From Chryseobacterium sp. E1 (lineage in GTDB: Bacteria; Bacteroidota; Bacteroidia; Flavobacteriales; Weeksellaceae): a stretch of DNA of 64,000 bases. Under the pieces are notes generated by a model. That model was not told where the DNA came from, made no database searches, and was given only the letters and a program-made list of their open reading frames with translations. Below are positions 1-8,470 of this stretch, piece by piece (the stretch's first letter is position 1; every line of letters begins with the position of its first letter). Both the position numbers and the translations under genes were made by a program. The stretch covers positions 2,082,501 to 2,146,500 of the forward strand of contig CP078104.1 in the NCBI GenBank assembly GCA_019203745.1, in the 5' to 3' direction.

Positions 1-539
1 TCCCGGAACCTGTATAGTTTGTATTCCTGTATTGAGAAATACTCCAGTTCCATAAAAATTATATCCGTTTGAAGTTGTTCGGAAATAATATAATTTCCTA
101 CTTTCGTTACGTTAACTTTCACACTCAGGTAATTAGAACTGGTAAGCTCTTTACCTTTTACATAACTCCCCATGGCCTGCGTTGCAGAACAATCTATGGT
201 AAAGAGTCCTTTCCCCAGCTGACCGCATACACTTTTCCATTCATCATCTGCAAAGCTCCAGTAATTGAAGCAGTCTTCTGTGGTATTGTAAATCGTTAAA
301 CCATCATCTTTGGGTTTATTGATCACAATTGCATTCCTTTGTGATTCGGTAAGTCGGGGAATAAGTATTCCCTTGTTGTTATTTCCTGAAACAACATCAA
401 GAACAGAATTCAAATTGGGTGAAGAAGTATTAATTCCTACAGCTCCATTATTGGTTTGCGAATAAAATTTTCCAAAGGTAAAAAGCAAGATAAGAAGCAA
501 GGTCTTCACCAAAGGCATTTTCAATTTTGTGTCCATCAT
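1..539 (-). CDS. Secreted surface protein, 3' part beyond window
   Basis: The frame runs from ATG at 537-539 (a second ATG follows directly) to the left edge. An N-terminal signal peptide (about residues 8-28, LVKTLLLILLFTFGKFYSQ) precedes the blocks NSVLDV, GILIPRLTESQ and DGLTIYNTTEDCFNYW. This order (signal peptide, LDV, GxLIPxL, DGLxIYN) is frequent in Bacteroidota secreted or surface proteins and recurs in the three genes at 18.7-21.3 kb. One base is missing in the T run at 78-79; restoring it gives NGYNFYGTG and LNTGIQTIQVPG, a plausible beta-rich continuation. Its promoter lies next to a copy of the four-half-site element at 634-665. Exact function is unknown. Confidence 0.75.
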   Translation of the reverse strand, partial: MMDTKLKMPLVKTLLLILLFTFGKFYSQTNNGAVGINTSSPNLNSVLDVVSGNNNKGILIPRLTESQRNAIVINKPKDDGLTIYNTTEDCFNYWSFADDEWKSVCGQLGKGLFTIDCSATQAMGSYVKGKELTSSNYLSVKVNVTKVGNYIISEQLQTDIIFMELEYFSIQEYKLYRFR

Positions 540-593
540 TTATTAAGTTATAATTGTTTTAATGATTCAATTTTCTCAGTCATTTAACCAACA

Positions 594-665
594 CAAAATT
601 ATCATCCCTGCTTTATCAGAAACCATTTTGCCCTACGCAATACTACTCATGCGTAGTAAAACTCA
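594..665 (-). promoter_or_regulatory. Promoter plus four-half-site element, copy 1
   Basis: Forward-strand CAAAATTA at 594-601 is the complement of the Bacteroidota -7 box TAnnTTTG. CAGA at 617-620 is a -33-like element 15 nt away. Upstream of these sit half-sites TACGCA (634-639), TACTCA (644-649), TGCGTA (650-655) and AACTCA (660-665). The element centre (649.5) is 52 bp from the centre of the -7 box. It would drive the leftward gene starting at 539. The same layout occurs at 1484-1556 and 2841-2912, which suggests an activator site. Confidence 0.65.
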
Positions 666-732
666 TTATATCAAACATAAAGTACCTTACACTCTCCAAT
701 GAAACCGGCTCATAAGCAATGAAACATTCGTT

Positions 733-1073
733 TTATATTTTAAAAATGGATTTCCATTTGGTGATTGTATTTCTGCTTATCTTAAAATCTTTGCTTATCT
801 GAAGATTGCTAAGCTCGTTTTTTTCTGATGTTTCAGTATTTTTAAAATAGATTCCTCATCATAGGAACGAAGTCTTTGGCTACTGAATTCCATTGTGTAC
901 TCCGGTTCTCCGAAAACAAGTTTGTTAAATTTCAGAACGTCAAGAGCAGAATTCAGTGTATCAAGTTGATTCCTTATGGTAATATCAGCCCATTTTTCAG
1001 GAAATTTTTCATGAAGTATATCCAGATAGATCTGTTTGTAATCCGGAGTCATATTATATCTTTTTTCAGCCAT
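733..1073 (-). CDS. Small helix-turn-helix-like protein, partner of upstream gene
   Basis: About 113 residues. It starts at ATG 1071-1073, inside the last codons of the gene at 1049-1468 (25-nt overlap), so the pair is probably translationally coupled. The body YKQIYLDILHEKFPEKW continues to a C-terminal segment QISKDFKISRNTITKWKS that resembles a helix-turn-helix (RNTITKWK). That segment becomes readable only after adding one A to the 7-base run near 818-824; the uncorrected frame stops at 795. Proteins of this layout accompany the transposase-like protein next door in other Chryseobacterium genomes (from memory). DNA binding is inferred from the helix-turn-helix; no catalytic motif is visible. 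Confidence 0.65.
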
Positions 1074-1468
1074 TTATACAGTGTTGTTTTGGGAATCTTA
1101 TATCTGGTAATAACTTCATTGGAAGACATGGCCCCGGTTTTTATTTTGTCTAGGATAAAATTCTTTACTTCCTGAGTATAAATATTTTTTCTAAAAACCA
1201 TGGTACCTTTTTTCTGTTTTAGTGTATTATCTACTCTGGAATTGGGAGCATAAAGGATCAGATGGCCGGTATAAAATCTAAAGAAATCGAATTTTAAAAG
1301 CTTACACCATTTCAACAGAATGTCTGTATCAATACTTTTCTTCTGAAACATAATTTCAGCTTCCCATTCTGCCTTATCTAAAAATTTTGCAATTCTTTCC
1401 ATCGGCATCTGCTGTTCTTCCACCTTAGATTGTATCAGGCTTCCAATATGGATGTTTTTAATATTCAT
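1049..1468 (-). CDS. Transposase-like helix-turn-helix regulator
   Basis: 139 residues if started at the ATG giving MNIKNIHIGSL; an in-frame ATG 14 codons upstream is possible but adds a non-conserved tail. Two DNA-binding-like parts are visible: an N-terminal segment (IGSLIQSKVEEQQMPMERI) and a C-terminal segment VITRYKIPKTTLYKWLKK that resembles the helix-turn-helix of IS3-type orfA proteins. There is no DDE domain, no terminal inverted repeat and no target duplication, so I read it as a resident regulator and not a mobile element. The frame is intact. It is followed by the overlapping gene 733-1073 and preceded by the second copy of the four-half-site element. Confidence 0.7.
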   Translation of the reverse strand: MNIKNIHIGSLIQSKVEEQQMPMERIAKFLDKAEWEAEIMFQKKSIDTDILLKWCKLLKFDFFRFYTGHLILYAPNSRVDNTLKQKKGTMVFRKNIYTQEVKNFILDKIKTGAMSSNEVITRYKIPKTTLYKWLKKDII

Positions 1469-1483
1469 TGTGTCATTTTGAAG

Positions 1484-1556
1484 TAAAAATATTGACAGTC
1501 TGCAAAACAAACGGCATTATTGCCCACTCAAAACTACGCATGAGTATTAAAACTTA
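1484..1556 (-). promoter_or_regulatory. Promoter plus four-half-site element, copy 2
   Basis: Half-sites are CACTCA (1525-1530), TACGCA (1535-1540), TGAGTA (1541-1546) and AACTTA (1551-1556), with the same 10/6/10-bp steps as copies 1 and 3. CAAA at 1508-1511 fits a -33 TTTG on the minus strand. TAAAAATA at 1484-1491 is a one-mismatch -7 box, 53 bp from the element centre. It serves the leftward gene pair starting at 1468. Confidence 0.6.
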
Positions 1557-1568
1557 AAATCATCATGT

Positions 1569-2559
1569 TTAAATCTTAATAAGAAAGCTATTGATATTTA
1601 TTTCAGAAGAAATATTTAGTTTCTTGCGAATCCTATATTTCTTACTTTCTACAGCACGTATACTGTTATTGGTACATTGCGCTATTTTTTTGTATCAAAA
1701 TCAAGCTTCATCAAGGCACAGAAGAATAGCTCTGAATGAATAAGATTAGGGTTTATTTTTAAGATTTCCGGAATGAAGTGTGGGAAAAAAAGTTGAAATT
1801 TTTCAAAAAAACAGGAGAATTATTTTCTGCCAGATTCAAGATCTCTTCAATATTCTCTTCAGAAAGGTTATTGATAAGCATTTGGTGTTTCATTAATTCC
1901 GCATTGGTCTTTATTAAGTCCTTGATTGTGGAATCTTTTATTTCCTTTTCATGAATCAATCCATGAATCAGCTTATCTTTTTGGGCAACAAAGATAATGT
2001 CCATCAGAAAGGAAGCGATAGAGAATAAAATATTCAGCACTCGTATGACTTTAAAATCGTCTTTCTGTAAAAACGGGCTCTTTGGTAAAAGATCTAAATT
2101 AAAGTACTGGCAGGCAATAAAATTAATGCTGATAATAAAAACAATAAAGAGTATTGAAAAGAAGTCGTTCTTATAATTCAGGAAGAATGGTACGGCAAAC
2201 AAAAGACAGAAATAAAAATATTCTACTCCTGCATTTTGATACGTATAGATATTAAAAAAACTCACGATAAAGGTAAGCAGAACAAATATCGAAATAATCG
2301 TTGGTTTGAGAATTTCTCTGAATCGTTTTGTTTTGCCTTTTATGGACATTAAAAATAACCAGAAGAAAGTAATCACTATAAGAAATACTGAAGACAGCAT
2401 ATCTCCAAAGAAAATGATAATAAAAATGGAATAAAACAGGAATATAATCAATAATAAAAGTAAATACCTGTTGATGAGGTCCTTATAGCTACGGTCATAA
2501 TCATCATCTACTATCTCTTCCTCATTATTGACGAGTTTATAGAAAAATTTATAAATCAT
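1569..2559 (-). CDS. Membrane-anchored LuxR-type transcriptional regulator
   Basis: About 330 residues. The N-terminal two thirds hold five or six strongly hydrophobic segments (for example RYLLLLLIIFLFYSIF and VFLIVITFFWLFL). A charged helical linker follows, then a LuxR-type helix-turn-helix with KKIAQCTNNSIRAVES, KKYRIRKKLNIS and a short tail. Two single-base losses in 7-base T/A runs (near 1781-1787 and 1686-1692) interrupt the frame; both are repaired by one base. No periplasmic sensor domain or TPR is evident. The gene sits next to the two small HTH genes and the repeated operator element, so it is the best local candidate for the protein that reads that element (inference). Confidence 0.7.
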
Positions 2560-2840
2560 TTTGTTGTTTTTTTATGTGTTTTTATACAAAAACCCAAGTT
2601 GGGATTCGTACACTAAATATATAAATTTTTCAATATTAACAGCTTTTCATCAGGATAAAAACCCACAAGAAAAGATATCTGTATGCCATTTTATGCGTTA
2701 AAAATTATGATTTGTGTTTTGCCGTTACAATACTACCCTTAACATCAGATCATTAATCAAAATGATTAGTGGTAAAAATCAACATAAAAACCTACAATAC
2801 TTTCATGAAATCATCATAGGCTTATTGTTTCTTCAGGCTG
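2560..2840 (-). other. Long leader or intergenic region before the LuxR-type gene
   Basis: If the promoter at 2841-2848 is used, the transcript has a leader of about 270 nt before the ATG at 2559. A 17-codon leftward reading frame starts at ATG 2687-2689 (hydrophobic, ending KSC) but has no further support. No stable hairpin was seen. Confidence 0.35.
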
Positions 2841-2912
2841 CAAATTTATCGATCCAGACAAAACAAACTTAATCTGAAACTACTCAATATTACGCATGCG
2901 TAATTAAACTCA
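2841..2912 (-). promoter_or_regulatory. Promoter plus four-half-site element, copy 3
   Basis: CAAATTTA at 2841-2848 is a perfect complement of TAnnTTTG, and CAAA at 2864-2867 fits -33 TTTG 15 nt away. The half-sites are TACTCA (2881-2886), the perfect palindrome TACGCATGCGTA (2891-2902) and AACTCA (2907-2912). The element centre is 52 bp from the -7 box, as in copy 1. Confidence 0.65.
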
Positions 2913-2937
2913 GAGAATTTATTACTCATTGTTTAAT

Positions 2938-2966
2938 AAAAAAGAGAGCCCTCTGACTCTCTTTTT
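2938..2966 (-). terminator. Rho-independent terminator after psd
   Basis: Stem AAAAAGAGAG (2938-2947) with CTCTCTTTTT (956-965 of this kilobase) around an 8-nt loop. On the minus strand it ends in a T run. It closes the leftward cdsA-psd transcript. Confidence 0.75.
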
Positions 2967-2989
2967 ATTTTATCATTAAAATTTTAATT

Positions 2990-3643
2990 TTAATCCTTCA
3001 ATTTAGCGATAACATCTAAACCTCCTTTAGTAATATCTCCGATCTTACAGACAATTTCAGTATCCAACGGCAGAAACACATCCATTCTCGATCCGAATTT
3101 GATAAATCCGAACTCATGTCCGGCTTTTGCCTGATCTCCTTCATTACAGTAGAATACGATCCTTCTTGCCACATATCCTGCAATCTGTCTGAAAACAACT
3201 TTATGATTGGTGAAAGTTTCCACCGCTACCGTTGTTCTTTCATTTTCTGTAGAGGACTTTTCATGCCACGCTACAAGATATTTACCCGGGTGGTATTTTT
3301 TATAGATCACTTTTCCTGAAACCGGATATCTGCAGATATGCACATTCAGCGGAGACATGAAGATAGAAACCTGGATCGCCTTTCCTTTCAGGAACTCTCC
3401 TTCTTCCACTTCTTTGATCATTACCACCTTTCCGTCAACCGGAGCGATCACATTTTCTTTGTGATCAAGAATAGTACGGTCCGGAACTCTGAAAAACCAG
3501 AATATAAGACAATAAACAACCAATAAAGGCATAATGATCATTAAGGACCATATTTTAAGGAAATAGATCGCTAACGCACCCAATATGATAAAAAGAATGG
3601 TTGCTACGGTAATTGTTCCTTTTGATTCTCTATGTAATTTCAT
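2990..3643 (-). CDS. psd: Phosphatidylserine decarboxylase
   Basis: 217 residues, intact. It converts phosphatidylserine to phosphatidylethanolamine at the inner membrane. Two hydrophobic segments near residues 11-50 anchor the protein. The family signature FGSRMDVFLP near the C-terminus contains the Gly184-Ser185 self-cleavage site that forms the pyruvoyl group. The core VIAPVDGKVV and the FMSPLNVHICRYPVSG block are typical of the short Bacteroidota/archaeal type (about 215 residues, shorter than E. coli Psd). It lies 4 nt downstream of cdsA, fitting one phospholipid-synthesis transcript. Confidence 0.95.
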   Translation of the reverse strand: MKLHRESKGTITVATILFIILGALAIYFLKIWSLMIIMPLLVVYCLIFWFFRVPDRTILDHKENVIAPVDGKVVMIKEVEEGEFLKGKAIQVSIFMSPLNVHICRYPVSGKVIYKKYHPGKYLVAWHEKSSTENERTTVAVETFTNHKVVFRQIAGYVARRIVFYCNEGDQAKAGHEFGFIKFGSRMDVFLPLDTEIVCKIGDITKGGLDVIAKLKD

Positions 3644-3647
3644 GAGA

Positions 3648-4520
3648 CTAAATAAATTTTTCTAAAATAAAGTACAAATATACGACAGGAACACAGATAA
3701 TAAAACTATCCAGCCTATCTAAAACTCCTCCGTGTCCCGGAATGATGTTTCCACTGTCTTTCACACCGAAATTTCTTTTCAGCTGACTCTCTACAAGATC
3801 TCCCAGCGGAGCAAAAGCCGCAACAAGGAATCCTACAAACATCCAGTTCCCTCTCAACTCGGGCTGATAATGCTCTATAAAGTAAGATAAAACCAACGTA
3901 AGAACAACTCCTCCTATATATCCTTCCCAGGTTTTTTTAGGGGAAATTTTAGGAGCCATCTTATGCTTCCCAAAGAATTTACCTACCAGATAGGCAAAAG
4001 TATCACTACTCCATATCAGGATAAACAGGAAAAGAACTTCCAGAGAAAAGGTATCGTTATAGCTTGAAAATTTAGGCAGACCTAAAGCAAAGCTGAATGG
4101 TAATGCTACATAAATAACCGTAAAGATCAGTTTTCCGCTGTCAAAATACAGTTCATTCGGGTATTTGAATAAAGTAACCACGGCAATTCCGATAAGGGCT
4201 AAAGCAAGAATCTCACTCAGCCTGAAATCAAAAAAGAAATCATGATTAAAATACCTTTTGGAAAAAATATAAAATATAAAAATGACAAGTGGATAGACTA
4301 CCCATTTCTCATATCCTTTTCCGAACTTCATAATTTTTACGCATTCCCAGGTTCCTACAACCAGTAGCAGACTCATTAATGCATGGTAAAGATACTGCTG
4401 TTTGATAAGGCCCGGTGCAATGCTGTTGATCAGTTGTGCGCCCAACGGCGTTGAACAAAGAATGATGATAGCCACATAGACTATCCCTGAAATGGTTCTT
4501 TGAATGAGATTTTTGTCCAA
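3648..4520 (-). CDS. cdsA: Phosphatidate cytidylyltransferase
   Basis: 290 residues, intact, polytopic. It makes CDP-diacylglycerol from phosphatidate and CTP, the precursor step for the neighbouring Psd pathway. About eight hydrophobic segments are visible. The CDP-alcohol signature region is present: WSSDTFAYLVGKFFGKHK, ISPKKTWEG, then GDLVESQLKR and the closing GHGGVLDRLDS, where the Asp residues bind metal. It is followed at 4 nt by psd and preceded by the LUD-domain gene on the same strand. Confidence 0.95.
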   Translation of the reverse strand: MDKNLIQRTISGIVYVAIIILCSTPLGAQLINSIAPGLIKQQYLYHALMSLLLVVGTWECVKIMKFGKGYEKWVVYPLVIFIFYIFSKRYFNHDFFFDFRLSEILALALIGIAVVTLFKYPNELYFDSGKLIFTVIYVALPFSFALGLPKFSSYNDTFSLEVLFLFILIWSSDTFAYLVGKFFGKHKMAPKISPKKTWEGYIGGVVLTLVLSYFIEHYQPELRGNWMFVGFLVAAFAPLGDLVESQLKRNFGVKDSGNIIPGHGGVLDRLDSFIICVPVVYLYFILEKFI

Positions 4521-4545
4521 AATTTAAAATTTAGAAGTGGGTGCT

Positions 4546-5126
4546 TTAATCTTCAAGCAGCAATAAAAACAGTTTTGTATTGGCGTTGGAAGAACTGTCC
4601 ATTTTAGACTGGCTTCCACTGATGGAAGTAAGGTTCTTTATATTTCCGTTTCTTTTTATTTTCCCCATGGCATCATTCAGATTGTTTACAATCTGAGAAA
4701 CATTGGCAATGATGATAATTCTATCCGGTAGCCTTGAAGAATGATAATGGAGAATATTGTTGTGTGAAAGCATGATCCTGCCATCATAGGCAATCAGATA
4801 TTCACAGGTGATAAATGCTGCATCATTAGACGGCTGTAATTCTGAGGTATAAGGGCTCTTCACAACATTTAAAAAGTTCTGAAGTTCTTTATCCCAGCAG
4901 AAAAGATTGCCGATCCCTTCTATTTTGATAATTTGATTTAAAGTTTGTAGAGCTTCCGCTTCATCTGCACAATAATTAAAAAATCCTCCTGAATGCGTAA
5001 ATAATTGCGCAAACTTATAGTCAAGATCCGCATTTTTCAGCGAATCCCCAAGCTTCTCCAGGCTCTGTTTTCCTCTTCCTCAGGCTGGTTGGTAAGTTTG
5101 CTTACAATCCTCTTGAATAAATTCAA
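4546..5126 (-). CDS. LUD-domain protein (LutC/YkgG-like)
   Basis: About 193 residues. The second half (AAFITCEYLIAYDGRI, DRIIIIANVSQIVNNL, SGSQSKMDSS) matches short LUD-domain proteins found next to cdsA in Flavobacteriia. The frame continues upstream through FTHSGGFFNYCADEAEAL to EEEENR, with one base missing near 5070 (CC for CCC). The most upstream plausible start is TTG at 5124-5126 (TTG-AAT-TTA-TTC, MNLF); no ATG is available in frame. Members of the wider family bind nucleotide-like ligands in lactate utilisation. The role of this stand-alone form is unknown. Confidence 0.75.
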
Positions 5127-5204
5127 CTTAATCTATTTTTAGTCAACTTTATACAAAAATAGAAAATAAATTACAATCGTGTCTAAAATATCTCCTTAAA
5201 TATG

Positions 5205-5234
5205 AAAAAACCTGACAGTTTTGAAACTGTCAGG
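5205..5234 (-). terminator. Terminator after ftsH
   Basis: CCTGACAGTTT (5211-5221) pairs with AAACTGTCAGG (5224-5234). The A run at 5205-5210 becomes a T run on the minus strand. It lies just after the corrected ftsH stop. Confidence 0.8.
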
Positions 5235-5262
5235 CTGTATTTATTATCTTTTTTGAAGAATT

Positions 5263-7280
5263 TTAAAGCTGTGTAGGGCTTTCAGGCGCCTGTATTTCGC
5301 TCTCTTCTTCTTTATCTCTGATCTGAGGAGTTTCCAATACTTCCGGCTGATCTTTTCAGTAATTGTATTGGTAACCGGTTTTTCTGTCAATTCAGGATCC
5401 CAGGCTCTCTTTCCGAAAATGTCTTCTAAGTCTTCACGGAAGATCACTTCTTTTCTAGAAGCTTATTCGCCAGAGCATCCAGTTTATCTTTGTTTTCTGC
5501 AAGAATTCTTACTGCTCTTTCATACTGATTTTCGATGATCGATTTGATCTCTGCATCAATTTTCGTAGCAGTTTCTTCAGAATAAGGTTTTCCGAAAGAA
5601 TATTCAGACTGGCCTGAGCTGTCATAGTAAGAAATATTACCGATATTCGGGCTCAATCCGTAGATTGTTACCATTGCCTGTGCTCTCTTCGTTACCGTTT
5701 CCAGGTCAGAAAGTGCTCCTGTGGAAATATTGTTGAAGATCACCTGCTCAGCAGCTCTACCTCCCAATGTTGCACACATTTCATCCAGCATCTGCTCAGT
5801 AGTCGTAAGCTGTCTTTCTTCAGGAAGATACCACGCTGCGCCAAGTGAACGTCCTCTTGGAACAATTGTTACCTTTAAAAGCGGAGATGCATGCTCTACC
5901 AGCCATGAAATTGTTGCGTGACCAGCTTCGTGATATGCTACTCTTCTTTTTCAGAAGGTTTGATCGCTTTATTTTTCTTCTCAAGACCTCCGATGATTCT
6001 GTCTACCGCATCAAGGAAATCCTGTTTGGTTACTGAAGTATGGTTATTTCTTGCTGCGATCAGTGCTGCTTCGTTACACACGTTGGCAATATCAGCTCCA
6101 CTGAAACCAGGGGTTTGCTTAGCAAGGAATTCTCTGTCTACATTATCATCAAGCTTGATTTTCTTCAAATGAACATCAAAGATCTGTCTTCTTTCGTGAA
6201 GTTCCGGAAGGTCTACATAAATAGAACGGTCAAAACGTCCTGCTCTCATCAAAGCTTTATCAAGAATATCTGCTCTGTTGGTTGCAGCCATTACAATTAC
6301 ATTCGTATCTGTACCGAAACCATCCATCTCTGTAAGAAGCTGGTTCAATGTATTTTCTCTTTCGTCGTTTCCTCCAGAGAAATTATTCTTCCCTCTGGCA
6401 CGTCCGATGGCATCAATCTCATCAATAAAGATGATCGCAGGAGATTTTGCTTTTGCCTGGGCAAAAGGTCTCTTACTCTTGAAGCTCCTACTCCAACGAA
6501 CATTTCTACGAAATCAGAACCTGAAAGTGAGAAGAAAGGAACTTTAGCTTCTCCTGCAACCGCTTTTGCCAATAAGGTTTTACCGGTTCCCGGAGGCCCT
6601 ACCAATAGTACTCCCTTAGGAATCTTACCTCCCAGTTTCGTATATTTTTCAGAGTTTTTCAAGAAATCAACAACTTCCTGAACCTCCTCTTTGGCACCTT
6701 CCAATCCTGCAACATCTTTGAATGTTACCTGAATTCTTTCTTTTTCATCAAAAAGTTTGGCCTTGGATTTTCCGATAGAGAAGATTTGTCCGCCGGGACC
6801 TCCGCCACCACCCATCTTTCTGAAAAGAAGGAAGTAGAATAATCCTAAAATAGCGATCCAGATCAACGCAGATATCAGAATATCAGTGAAAGGGCTTTTA
6901 CCTGTTCCGTAATCTTTAGCAGTTTTAATCGCCGGATTGGTAGCTTTTACCTGGTCAAATTTCTGAAGGAAAAGCTGAAGATCTCCGTATTTCACAGTAA
7001 AGTCTGCTTTAGGAGCCATATCCAGGGCTGAAAGAGGGTTATTATCTTTTGCGGTTTTGCTTACCATTGCAGCTTTTGCTTCTTTGGTAAGGAAAACATC
7101 CGCTTTCTCTATGTCTTTGTATATAATTATATTCTGGACTTTCCCCGCCTGCATTTCTCTAAAGAAACCATCTTCATCAATAGATTTTGCAGTATCTCCT
7201 CCTAAAAAATTGGAGCCAAAAAATAGCAAAAGAGCTATGATTACAATAGGAAAGAACCAGTTGAATCCTTTATTATTCAT
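5263..7280 (-). CDS. ftsH: ATP-dependent zinc metalloprotease FtsH
   Basis: About 673 residues once four single-base losses are restored (near 6463-6466, 5947-5951, 5451-5454 and 5343-5346). It degrades misfolded and regulatory membrane proteins as a hexamer. Visible parts are TM1 (residues 8-27), TM2 (about 133-153), a glycine-rich GGGGGPGG linker, Walker A GPPGTGKT (228-235), Walker B IIFIDEID, an SRH region with MRAGRFDR, and the zinc site HEAGH. The C-terminal tail ends in APESPTQL. The last four bases of the uncorrected final fragment extend to 5244, but the restored stop is at 5263-5265. It lies downstream of rsfS. All essential motifs are intact, so this is not a pseudogene. Confidence 0.95.
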
Positions 7281-7301
7281 TTATACTTTTTAAAATTTTT
7301 A

Positions 7302-7667
7302 TTATTCATTTTCAATTCTGGTAATGACTGCGTCACCCCAAAGTTCTTCTATATCGTAATACTCACGTACATCTTTCTGAAATATATGAACCACTACTGA
7401 AACATAGTCTACCAATACCCACATTGCATTTTCTGTTCCTTCAACGTGCCAAGGTCTGTCTTTCAGGTCATTTCTTACTTTCTTCTCTACACTTCCTGCC
7501 AATGCAGCCACCTGTGTATTTGAGTTTCCGCTACATATTACGAACGTTTCCGCTACTGAGTTTTCAATGTTTGAAAGATCGAAGATCATAATGTCTTCTC
7601 CTTTTACATCCTGAAGTGCTTCAACGATTTTATCTATTAATGCTTGTTTTTCTGCTGTTTTATTCAT
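7302..7667 (-). CDS. rsfS: Ribosomal silencing factor RsfS
   Basis: 121 residues, intact. It binds ribosomal protein uL14 and blocks subunit joining when nutrients are scarce. The family core is clear: EDIMIFDLSNIENSVAETF, VICSGNSNTQVAALA, RPWHVEGTENAMWVLVDY and VVVHIFQKDVREYYDIEEL. It sits 21 nt upstream of ftsH, a usual arrangement in Flavobacteriia, and just downstream of a -7 box at 7688-7695. Confidence 0.95.
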   Translation of the reverse strand: MNKTAEKQALIDKIVEALQDVKGEDIMIFDLSNIENSVAETFVICSGNSNTQVAALAGSVEKKVRNDLKDRPWHVEGTENAMWVLVDYVSVVVHIFQKDVREYYDIEELWGDAVITRIENE

Positions 7668-7687
7668 TAAAAAAATACTATAATCTG

Positions 7688-7695
7688 CAAATTTA
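7688..7695 (-). promoter_or_regulatory. -7 box upstream of rsfS
   Basis: Forward CAAATTTA is the complement of TAAATTTG (TAnnTTTG) and lies 21 nt before the rsfS start. No clear -33 element was found. Confidence 0.5.
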
Positions 7696-7753
7696 TTGTT
7701 TTTTCTTTACTTTAACCTTACTTTTACCCCTTAATGTCTTAAAGTTTTCTTAA

Positions 7754-8470
7754 ATGAGCCAACTCTTCTATCTAAAAGAATGTTCTTCTACTAATGACGA
7801 AATATCCAAGTTTTTACTTTACGAAAATTCAGATTTTATAGGATTGCATACTTTTAATCAAACTAAGGGCCGCGGTCAGTATGGAAATGTATGGACTCAG
7901 ACTGCCGGAAAAAACCTGGCTTACACGCTGGCAGTGAATACCCAAAACATCCTGTGCTCCGACTTTATATTCAATTATTATACCGCAATTCTTGTCAGGG
8001 ATTTCCTTGCCAATTTGGCTGATTCAGAGGTAAAGATCAAATGGCCGAATGATATTATTCTTAAAGGTAAAAAAATCGTCGGAATTTTAATAGAAAAGAA
8101 AAAAATTAATCAAAATAATTATTTTATCATCGGAACAGGAATCAATATCCTTCAGGAAAAATTTGATGCAATAACGAATGCAGGCTCGCTTTTAACGCAG
8201 ACCGGAAAGCAGTTTGATATTGAAGATCTTAGTCTGGCATTCCATGAATTTTTATCAGAACAACTTAAAAATATTCCTTCTGACCAGGAAATCCTGGACA
8301 GATTCAATGAACATCTTTTCAGAAAAGATCAGATCTCAGTTTTTGAAATTGAGAAAGAGCGACAAAATGGCATCATTAGACACGCAGACCCGGCAGGTGA
8401 ACTCTGGATAGAACTGGAAAAAGACGGGATGCGTAATTTTTATCACAAAGAAGTAAAACTGCTTTACTGA
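7754..8470 (+). CDS. birA: Biotin--[acetyl-CoA-carboxylase] ligase
   Basis: 238 residues, intact. It attaches biotin to the carboxyl carrier protein of acetyl-CoA carboxylase. The family motifs are in order: a CSSTNDE start, GRGQYGNVWTQ (biotinyl-AMP loop), NLAYTLAV, IKWPNDIILKGKKIVGILIE and GTGINI. The N-terminal DNA-binding domain of the E. coli repressor form is absent, as is usual in Bacteroidota. It is convergent with, and overlaps by 7 nt, the LptF/G gene. Confidence 0.93.
   Translation: MSQLFYLKECSSTNDEISKFLLYENSDFIGLHTFNQTKGRGQYGNVWTQTAGKNLAYTLAVNTQNILCSDFIFNYYTAILVRDFLANLADSEVKIKWPNDIILKGKKIVGILIEKKKINQNNYFIIGTGINILQEKFDAITNAGSLLTQTGKQFDIEDLSLAFHEFLSEQLKNIPSDQEILDRFNEHLFRKDQISVFEIEKERQNGIIRHADPAGELWIELEKDGMRNFYHKEVKLLY

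Noticed and set aside
733..1468. Insertion sequence or transposase remnant
   Set aside because: No DDE domain, terminal inverted repeats or target duplications; two small intact HTH-like genes with their own promoter.
5263..7280. Split ftsH as several genes or a pseudogene
   Set aside because: All four breaks are single-base homopolymer losses and every catalytic motif is present; ftsH is essential.
5263..7280. Programmed ribosomal frameshifting as the cause of the breaks
   Set aside because: Breaks occur in unrelated genes all over the window, with no slippery heptamer plus pseudoknot pattern, and often several in one gene.
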